Part shown: piece by piece, positions 56,755 through 64,000 of the stretch
How positions within the stretch are numbered: the stretch's first letter is position 1
Layout: each line of letters starts with the position of its first letter
DNA from: Limnanthes douglasii subsp. nivea
Lineage: Eukaryota; Streptophyta; Magnoliopsida; Brassicales; Limnanthaceae
Length of the DNA stretch: 64,000 nucleotides
Assembly: GCA_036936605.1 (NCBI GenBank)
Contig: JAUPFV010000004.1
Span: 141,652,973 to 141,716,972, forward strand
Direction of reading: 5' to 3'
Notes under the pieces: generated by a model
The model's database searches: none
What the model saw: the letters and a program-made list of their open reading frames with translations, nothing else
Told to the model about the DNA's origin: nothing
Translations under genes and position numbers: made by a program

Positions 56755-58330
56755 ATTTAATCATCTTTGTGAATGGATCATCAAATAATACCAATAAACT
56801 ATTGTTGTTCATACATCATTATCAAAGCATCAAAGTATCTATTATAGGACATTAAGCTATTGTCCTTTGGTGGAAGACTGATTCTAATCCAATCAGTCAT
56901 ATTGGTCATTTCTACCTACCAAGCTCAAAATTATTCTTGCCTAAATCGGTTATATCTGAATTAATAGGTTGTTAAACAAATTCATATGGGAAACTATAGT
57001 CCAAATGGTATACTTTATGTAAACTATACGAGGAATGGAGACTAAACTAAAGCTTGAGGATATACAAAACTCCTTCTCCTGTAAGCTTTGGTTTAAATTC
57101 AGAGAATACAAAACACTTTGTTCTAAATACATGTACTTAATTTACTGTCCAACTAAGCACCCAGTTCAAACTCAAGTTAAAACTAAAGACTCTAAAACCT
57201 GGAAAAGATTAGTAAATATCCGAGGAAAACTAAATGCTTTATTTACTAGCTTGGTTGTAAGGATGATATTGATCTCTGGCTTGAGAGATGGAGTCATATA
57301 CATCATCTCATCACCACTAAGGAAACTTGGAATAAAATGAGAGATAATATATTATCATCAAATCTCTTTATAAAGATCTGGATTAACACTACTCCAAAGA
57401 ACCACTCATTCACTCTTTGGAGGCATCTTAAAGATTTAATCTCAGTTGATACTTCAAAAAAAAGAACTTTAGTATTTCTTCTAAATGTCAATTGTGTAAT
57501 GGCACTGAATCTATCAACCATCTCTTTGTCCATTACAATACCACTTGGAAAGTTTGGAAATAATTTACATGTCTCTTTGGTATCCTAATTAGTAGTCGCG
57601 TGTCATTGCAACACCTTATTAGATATTATTTCTGGTCAACAAATAAACATATCCATATCATAATTATTCTTCCCCCAATCATATGTTGGGTTATTTGGTC
57701 ATCCAGAAACAAATCTACGTTTAATGCTCAAAAGATCTCAATCAATAATATGATGGACCAAATCCTCTTTATAATATCTAAACTTAATTGTGCTAAACTC
57801 ATTAAAAAGTGCTTTGGCATGATGACTTAAATTTTGCCTATGAAGTAGTATGATTTCATCACTTAACTAATACCAACAAAGCTACTGCAATTAAATGGCT
57901 TCCTCGAATAAGCAATGGAATCAAACTTAACGCATATGGTTCTTGTCTATTAGATGGTGAATCTAGTAAAGGGAGCCTTATTAGAAATAACAAGGGAGAT
58001 ATGGTCAAAACTATTGGCATACTTTATGGAAAATAATCACCAATTATAGCTGAAAGTAGAGCTCTCTTAGATGGACTTCTATTGTGTAAAAAAAATGCTT
58101 TAACCATTTAGATATTGAAATTGATTCAATCATCTGTTTTTAAATGTTAGCTAACGGAAAGCTTCGTGGTACCTAGCCCCTGTCATTAATTGATGCAGAA
58201 AACTCATATATCCATTCATGACTCTAATGCACATCAATAAGTAACAAAATTATGTTGCTGATTGGAGTGTGAAATGGACAGTGTAAAATGAAACTAGACC
58301 TTAACCGGAATGAGATCCCTCCTCAACTAA
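56755..58330 (+). pseudogene. LINE reverse transcriptase C-terminal part, zf-RVT and RNase H (broken)
   Basis: Continues the LINE after the copia insertion. IIFVNGSSNN (56760) completes the segment after FVDD. ETKLKLEDIQNSFSCKLWFK (57035-57100) matches the plant LINE 'L.D...NAFSCKLWW' connection. The zf-RVT region shows CQLCNGTESINHLF in one frame near 57485-57530, and CWVIWSSRNKSTFN near 57690-57725. The RNase H-like part begins GIKLNAYGSCLLDGESSKGS (about 57920) and includes AESRALLDGLLLCKK. Frequent stops and shifts. 58330-58440 is the 3' untranslated end; a clear A-tail is not seen. Confidence 0.75.
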
Positions 58331-58440
58331 GGGTCATTTGCTTACTGAAAAGCTTAGATGTGGAGTATTTAAGATAGGATAATTGCTAGCTTATCAGAAT
58401 GTGTATATACTTATAAACTAATCAAATAATATCAATACAA

Positions 58441-59169
58441 CACAGAGTTCTAATTTTTAAATAATTTTTTTACTAACTACTTTTTTAAGCATGTAGTAAT
58501 ACATGGCTTGTACTATATTGCTAGATCTCTGTATTCTGCAGGAAGAAATTTCAATCTTTTTCAATAATCCGTCTTCTAGAAAATTTTCAGATAAACTTCA
58601 CCCCTGTCGCTAACTGAAATCTTGCAAAATGAAAAACACAAAATTTGAAAAAAAACAAGGAACAAACCTTTCGAATTCGAGCTAAAAGAAATTGACTTCT
58701 ATATAGATTACCGATTATTCTGAAAAAGTATTTTTTTCAAACTATAATCAATTGTCCAAATATTGTTGAGTCAAGAACAACTAAATTGAAGAATCAATCC
58801 ATTACTTTGTTCGCATATAGAGAGCAAAATGAGAAGTATCTTATGACTTGAATCCATCAAGTCGTTTTGAGCTGAACTTCCAAACCATATCAAGCACAAA
58901 TATATCTACTGGTTTGACAATTGGAAAGGCGAGAGAAAATAAAATCCTCGAAGGTAACTCAAACAGCAAAAGGAATTATACGGCGCCGTGGTTTCAATTT
59001 ATACTTTTAGATTTTCAATTGAGTTTGACCAATGATAAGCTCAAATCACAAAATGTAATAGGAAAGCCTATATAGACTGAACTTTTCTTTTTATCGATAG
59101 TAATATTTTATGTTAAAAAATAACAATTAAAATTATTTATTTATTTAATAAAATAATAATTAAAGCAAC
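58441..59169. other. Non-coding sequence, nothing recognised
   Basis: AT-rich with one 75-codon open frame (58848-59075) lacking any known domain. I do not call it as a gene. Confidence 0.5.
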
Positions 59170-59520
59170 AAACTAATAAAAATGAGTATTTGATAGTATT
59201 TAACATTATAAAAAATTAAATATTAAATATTGATAATATGTCTATTATATACTATCACCTCCGTAGGATTAGATATAAAATTATTTCGAATAACTGGTCA
59301 TTTCAAAATCATTCATAAGAACAAGCTCAGAATTGTGGTGTGAATTTTTGGTGAAAGAGAGAAAAAAAATTGAAAAGTAAATGTTAGATTAAATATTGGT
59401 TTAAACGGAAAATATGCTCACTTTTTAATCAATTTTTTTGGTTTTTTTAACTCTTAATCATTTATATTGAATATTTATTATATATTTTGTTTAAAAGTTT
59501 ACTATTGTTATTAAATTGAA
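59170..59520. repeat. Dispersed AT-rich repeat, copy 2
   Basis: Partner of 37430-37835 in the same orientation, clearly diverged, without the TA microsatellite. It lies just upstream of the E2 pseudogene. Confidence 0.6.
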
Positions 59521-59632
59521 GATATAATTAACTCGTCCACTGCACCACCCATGGATAAAACATGGCTTTCATCCTCTCGCTAACATTATATAAAAAAACC
59601 AGGAGAAGGAAAATAGCAGATCACTTACATAA

Positions 59633-60830
59633 ATGGTATTTGTTCGCTTATTGTCCGAACCTCGGAAACTAATAAAGAAAAACATATTGCACGAAGAGAG
59701 TATCAATCTTGATGAAGATGAAAATCATGATCATATTATTAGTGTCCATAAAAAACTCGACCCGAACAACAGAAGGAATATTGTACGAGATCAAGTCGAT
59801 GATGATTCTTCTGACAAACTTTTGTCATCTGATGATCAAGTGGATCACAGTTCAATTATTGAAAATATGCAAGCCTATTTGGATGCTGCCATATTCCTAC
59901 TGGAGTAGAGGCTCCGTTTCCTTGGTATTTTCGAACCAAGACAAATGTGGCTTTAGGGAGTCTATTAATTTGATTACGACGGAACTGCTCCAACATTTTT
60001 GGAAGATACTGATGATGCAGGAGACGAGATATTGGATCATTTACTTGCTCCATCATCCTCAAGTTCTTGTGATAGAGATATTGATGATGTTGTTCTTGAA
60101 AAAATGACATTGGTTCCTTTGCCAGAAAAGGATACTTCAAAAAGTTTTCTAACAAGTTTGATACCATAACCGCCGACAAACAATCAGACCAACATTATAC
60201 TTTAAGAGATTCTCCACATGTATCAAAGAAATGCGCAAATTTTTTTTTGCAAAGTGGAGAATCCTCGAGAAGGACTTAGCAGATGGCATATTTGTTAAGA
60301 TTTATAATTCAAGAATCCATCTCTTGAGAGCTGTAATTATTGGCACTGAGGGTACTCCCTATGAGGACAGCCTCTTCTTCTTTGATTTTTATTTTGCCCG
60401 ACAATCCTCATGAACCACCTAAACAATCCTCATGAATAACCTAAAGTCTATTACCATTCTGGTGGGCTTCGAATCAATCCACTTTTCCATGAAAGTGGAG
60501 AAGTATGCCACTGTTCTAGTGAGAATCTAAATGAGAATTGGATCCCTGGCATTTCATCTATATTGCAGGTCCTGGTTCCTATCCAAGTGCTGGTCCTTAC
60601 CGAAAATCCCTACTACAATGAGCCTTCTCTTGAATACCTGATTGGTACACCAGAGGGGGAAATTACTTCGAACGCATACAATCAGAAAACTTTCATTTTA
60701 TCGTTGAGGACAATGATTTACTTATGACTTGACCTCCAAAGCATTTTGTCAAGTTCGTGTTCAGCCATTTCTACCTCCGGGCTCATGATATTATGCTGTT
60801 ATACCTGGGACGCAATTCTGTTGGATCTAC
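59633..60830 (+). pseudogene. E2 ubiquitin-conjugating enzyme, UBC23/24/25 type, copy A (broken)
   Basis: An acidic N-terminal piece starts MVFVRLLSEPRKLIKKN at 59633, ending at a stop at 59908. The E2 region follows in shifting frames: FDTITADKQSDQHY near 60155; KWRILEKDLADGIFVKIYNS, LLRAVIIGTEGTPYEDSLFF and FDFYF (60231-60395); then GEVC near 60497-60508, where the cysteine aligns with the catalytic one. After that come NENWIPGISSILQVLV, NPYYNEPSLEYLIGTPEGE and YNQKTFILSL (60530-60710). These are signatures of the large plant E2 group including PHO2/UBC24 and UBC25-27. Stops and shifts near 60410-60490 and after 60715 disable it. Role if alive: transfer of ubiquitin from E1 to substrates. 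Confidence 0.75.
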
Positions 60831-61059
60831 ATTCGAAGACAGCTCGTTTCTTTTTAAGAAATTGCCGGTGGACCATGTTGGCTTGCTTGTCGTAGAATTT
60901 CCAAAAAAATGGAGTCGGTTGTGTCCATTACCCTAATCTAATTGAAACCACTAAACTTGCATACCAAGGGATGAGTTCTATTAAGGAGGATTATGTTGAA
61001 CCTTTGCCGGCCGGTTATAGATAGTTCAATAGTTGTGCAAAATGTTAATGACTTGTTAA

Positions 61060-61576
61060 TCAAGTTTCAACAATTTATGCAATTTGAACAGTTGATGATC
61101 ATGGAGAGCATTATTTTGCTTCCACCCCTGTCATAAAGCTAACAAAGAGTTGTACAAACAGAATCCAAGGGTTTACCAGATACAATTTCATCAGGGTTTA
61201 CGAATCAAGGATGGATCTTCTAAGAGCTGTAATTGTTGGGGCTGAGGATACGCTCTACCACGATGGCCTCTTCCTCTTTAACATTTTATTGCCTTCTTAA
61301 CAAAGACTCACGAGTTCATTATCATTTTGGAGGGCTTGAACTGAAACCAAACTTATACAAAAAGGGAACAGTATGTCCACTGTACTCCAGGTTCTTGTCT
61401 CGATTCAAGCGCTAATCCTTAATCAAAATCCTTACTTTACCGAACCTGGTAGAGATATAGGCACACCAAGCGGTGTCATCTATAATGACTCTCAAAAATG
61501 CAGTGAAAATACTTTTATCTTATCGCTACATGATGACCACCAAAGCATTGAAGGATTCGTATTAGGCCATTTTTAT
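61060..61576 (+). pseudogene. E2 ubiquitin-conjugating enzyme, copy B (truncated by copia LTR)
   Basis: A second E2 domain of the same type lies in tandem. Pieces are DDHGEHYFAS (about 61095), LTKSCTNRIQGFTRYNFI, SRMDLLRAVIVGAEDTLYHD (61205-61265, in pieces), GTVC at 61365-61376 with the catalytic-type cysteine, and [20 protein letters not shown] with [13 protein letters not shown] (61373-61480). It continues to FVLGHFY at 61576. About 25 residues after the cysteine are missing, so the VC motif runs almost directly into the STVLQ segment. The N-terminus is missing and the C-terminus stops where the copia LTR begins. It resembles copy A more than expected for unrelated genes, so tandem duplication is likely. 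Confidence 0.75.
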
Positions 61577-62167
61577 TGTTGGTGTAGAAGACAGAAATTT
61601 AATGATGAGAATATTTGAAAGATATAAGTTACTGGAAAATCAAAAGACTTCTATTCATTTAGTAGATGGAGCTTTAAATACAACATAAAAGTCACTTATA
61701 TAAGTTAAGTAAAAAACCACAAGGAAACTAAAGCGTGTTTAGAGAACTTTAATTGCGACTTTTTCTAAAAAAAAACCCACAAAAGACCAACAGAAGACTC
61801 ACAAAAAACCTATAAACTGTACCAACATAAACTAACAGTTTCTAAATAATGCTGAACCAATGAACAACTATCTAAACAACTTCAACACTCATTATATTTG
61901 ACGGCGTGTATTGGATACATGAAAGGTGCTCATGTTGGTTCCCTAGTTAAAAATGAGCTCCTAGATTCTGAAAAGAGTAGCGGAATCTACACGCCCACTT
62001 TTAAAGCATCAAGTCTCAAAACAGATTGATTTATTAGGTAATAGAGATGACTATTAAATCGTCAAAAATTGAGTAGACAAAAAGACAACACAAACTGAAA
62101 GGACAATATGAAAAAGAAACGGACAAACTCAAAGGACACAATTAGAAGTTTGAGATTAAATGCAACA
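61577..62167 (-). repeat. 3' LTR of a copia element (minus)
   Basis: The minus strand begins TGTTGCATTTAATCTC at 62167 and ends CTTCTACACCAACA at 61577, giving TGTTG/CAACA ends. TTATATAAGTGAC on the minus strand (near 61700) is a plausible TATA box. The inner end follows a polypurine tract; the outer end abuts the E2 pseudogene. Confidence 0.75.
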
Positions 62168-62182
62168 CTCTCCCTCCTAATC
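62168..62182 (-). other. Copia polypurine tract
   Basis: TTAGGAGGGAGAG on the minus strand, directly before the 3' LTR. Confidence 0.8.
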
Positions 62183-64000
62183 TCAACCTCGTTTACTCAA
62201 GTTTTTGACTCCCAATAGTTTCCTCATGTTTTCAAACTTGACAGTAGCTAGCCTCTTTGTCAAAATATCTGCTCTTTGATCGTTGCTGCAAACATGTTTC
62301 AAGACAACTTCTCCTCGCTCTACGCATTCCCTGATAAAGTGAAACCTTATGTCGATATGCTTGCTTCTACCATGGAACATGGGATTCTTAGCCAGGTTGA
62401 TTGCAGATCGATTATCTATGCATAAAATCACTGGGCCAACAGCTTCATGTGTTATCTGACTAAGAGTATTTATAAGCCAAATACCTTGGCAAGCCGCTGC
62501 GGTAGCAGCCATGAATTCAGCCTCACACGATGATAGAGCAACACACCTCTGTTTTTTGTGAGACCCAAGTGATAATACTCTCATTCAAGTAATAAACTAT
62601 GTCTCTTATGCTCTTTCTATCTTCAATTTGTCCACCCAAGTCATTGTCTGAAAACCCAGTTAACACATTGTTGCCACTATTCTTTGTATACACCAACCCG
62701 TGTTGTATAGTTCCCTTAACGTACCTGAGTATTCTTTTCACTGCATCCTGGTGCCTTTTGTGGGTTTTTCCATATATCGGCTGACTATACCCACTGAGTA
62801 TGCGATATCTGGTCGCGTATGAACCAAGTATCGTAGACCCCCTACCATACTCTTGTAGTCTGTAGCATTGACCAACTTTCCTGTCTCGTCTCGATCAAGT
62901 TGTTCCTTTGGATCCATTGGATACTTCGTTGGATTATAATCTGCCATGCCTGCATTTTCAGATTTTTTCGTGCATAACCTGCTTGTTTTAATTCGATATA
63001 TCATTCTCCTTGTTCAACTTCTATTCCCAAGTAGTAGCTGAGCTTTCCTATGTCGCTCATCTCGAACTGAAGCTTCATATGGTTCTTGAAATCCTTGATT
63101 GCTAAGACACTCGTGCATGTTACTAGAATGTCATCTACGTATACTGCAATAACCAAATTGTTTTCTCCCTCCTTCCTTGTGTATACAGCATGCTCGTACG
63201 GACAACGAGTAAATCCAAGCTTTATAAGACATGAATTCAGCTTGGCGTACCAAGCACGAGGCGTCTGGCGAAGTCCATACAAATCTTTAGACAATTTGTA
63301 CACTAGGTGCTCTTGTCCCTTTCTTTCAAATCCCTCTGGTTGGGCAACTTATACATCTTCCACTATATCTCCATTCAAGAAGGTTGTCTTTACGTCGAGA
63401 TGGTGCACTTCCCATTGATTTTTAGCTGCCAAAGCTAATAGCAACCTCACTGTCTCCAACCGAGTAACTGGTGCGTATACTTCATCAAAATCAATGTCAT
63501 GTTCTTGTACATAACCCTTTGCTACGAGGCGTGCCTTGTATATTACCACCTTCCCGTTGGCATCCCTTTTTAATTTATAGATCCATTTCAGACCTGATCT
63601 TCTGTCCAGGTGGTAGACTCGTCAATTTCCATGTATCATTTGCCTCAATAGAATCCATCTCTTGCCTCATTGCTTGCCGCAAGTTGACATCTTTTGCTGT
63701 CTGTGTATAGTTGACAGGTTCGTCTACCCCCATGAGCCATAATTCTTCTTCATCAAGCTCTATTTCCTCCGTGACATTGTAAATTTCACTCAAAGGTCTG
63801 AATCTTTTTGGCTCTATGCTATTATCGTAATTATCTCGATTGATTCTAGAAGCAGACGACTGAGAATGTGGAGTGGATACCTGAGTGTTACTATAGTTGT
63901 CATATCCAACAGAGGACTAAGAAGACTCAGAAGCCCGAGACTATGGTGTTGACGTCTGGGTGTTATTGCCACTATAGTTGTCATCACCATACTCCACGAT
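62183..64000 (-). pseudogene. Copia reverse transcriptase and RNase H, 5' part beyond window (few breaks)
   Basis: The minus strand enters at the right edge with a Ser-rich linker. It continues with VNYTQTAKDVNLRQAMRQEM and ANDTWKLTSLPPGQK (63793-63575), YKARLVAKGYVQEHDIDFDE with VHHLDVKTTFLNGD (63549-63349), and LSKDLYGLRQTPRAWYAKLN with the catalytic VIAVYVDDILVTCTS (63303-63001). Then come DYKSMVGGLRYLVHTRPDIA (63004-62738), LTGFSDNDLGGQIEDRKS (62741-62523) and RNase H CVALSSCEAEFMAATAAACQ, SAINLAKNPMFHGRSKHIDI and DQRADILTKRLA (62584-62183). It ends at a natural stop beside the polypurine tract. Only a handful of stops and shifts (near 63350, 63004, 62740, 62580 and 63600) interrupt it. 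It is better preserved than the other copia copies except the one at 42-45 kb. Confidence 0.9.

Larger units (their letters stand above)
38300..58440 (+). mobile_element. L1-type LINE, split by a nested copia/gypsy insertion
   Basis: Left part about 38300-41614: DUF4283-type ORF1, endonuclease start and reverse transcriptase up to FVDDL. Right part 56760-58440: the frame resumes with IIFVNGSSNN and runs through the thumb/connection, zf-RVT and RNase H-like regions. The break lies exactly at the copia target duplication ATTTA. Once the 15-kb insertion is discounted the LINE is nearly full length (about 5 kb). Its 5' and 3' boundaries are approximate and numerous stops show it was dead or has died since. 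A longer 5' extent (from 37844, with a 65-codon ORF) is possible. Confidence 0.8.

Noticed and set aside
58848..59075. 75-codon plus-strand open frame
   Set aside because: No domain, no start context and AT-rich surroundings; likely chance.
1..64000. Canonical tRNA, rRNA, organellar insertion or pararetrovirus remnant
   Set aside because: None seen on reading; the only tRNA-like sequence is the SINE head, and all RT regions have LINE, copia or gypsy domain order with LTRs or LINE tails.

Overview
This window is plant nuclear DNA, most likely from a dicot. The evidence is AT-rich non-coding sequence, GT-AG introns, a plant mobile domain (MAIN-like) gene, and four kinds of plant transposon: L1-type LINEs with a DUF4283 ORF1 and an RNase H tail, Ty1/copia, Ty3/gypsy, and hAT. 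I see no bacterial operons, rRNA, CRISPR array or organellar insert. Almost all coding sequence is transposon-derived and broken. The best-preserved genes are a PMD gene cut by the left edge and the reverse-oriented extra gene of a Tat-lineage gypsy element.

Left third (1-25 kb): a three-exon PMD gene on the minus strand, with a strong hairpin in its leader region (1-2.3 kb); a 5'-truncated LINE (2.8-6.7 kb); long AT-rich sequence; a gypsy remnant whose two [pol 3' end + LTR] blocks face each other as an inverted repeat (10.7-13.3 kb); a 125-bp tandem array; a hAT transposase pseudogene beside a cluster of GGATAT repeats; a decayed 'putative plant transposon protein' gene (15.9-17.4 kb); and about 8 kb with no recognisable gene.

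Middle (25-37 kb): a MITE with an 11-bp target duplication, a tRNA-derived SINE, a 5'-truncated copia element (26.1-29.3 kb), a PF04195-type transposon gene whose 3' half is tandemly duplicated (29.5-32.7 kb), and another copia remnant with simple repeats (33.9-37.1 kb).

Right part (37-58.5 kb): a three-level nest. A LINE (about 38.3-58.4 kb) was split inside its reverse transcriptase by a copia element (41615-56754, target duplication ATTTA). That copia was split inside its RNase H-side coding sequence by a 10.5-kb Tat-lineage gypsy element (45590-56064, target duplication ATCAT). LTR divergence agrees with the nesting order: about 30 substitutions in about 455 bp for copia, against 2 in 330 bp for gypsy, counted by eye. 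The gypsy element reads gag-PR-RT-RH-aRH-INT on the minus strand. It carries a plus-strand extra gene with its own TATA box and a 90-bp tandem array between INT and that gene. Its pol is full of stop codons although its LTRs are almost identical.

Right end (59-64 kb): two adjacent E2 ubiquitin-conjugating pseudogenes of the UBC23/24/25 type. The second is cut by the 3' LTR of a further copia element whose pol runs off the window on the minus strand.
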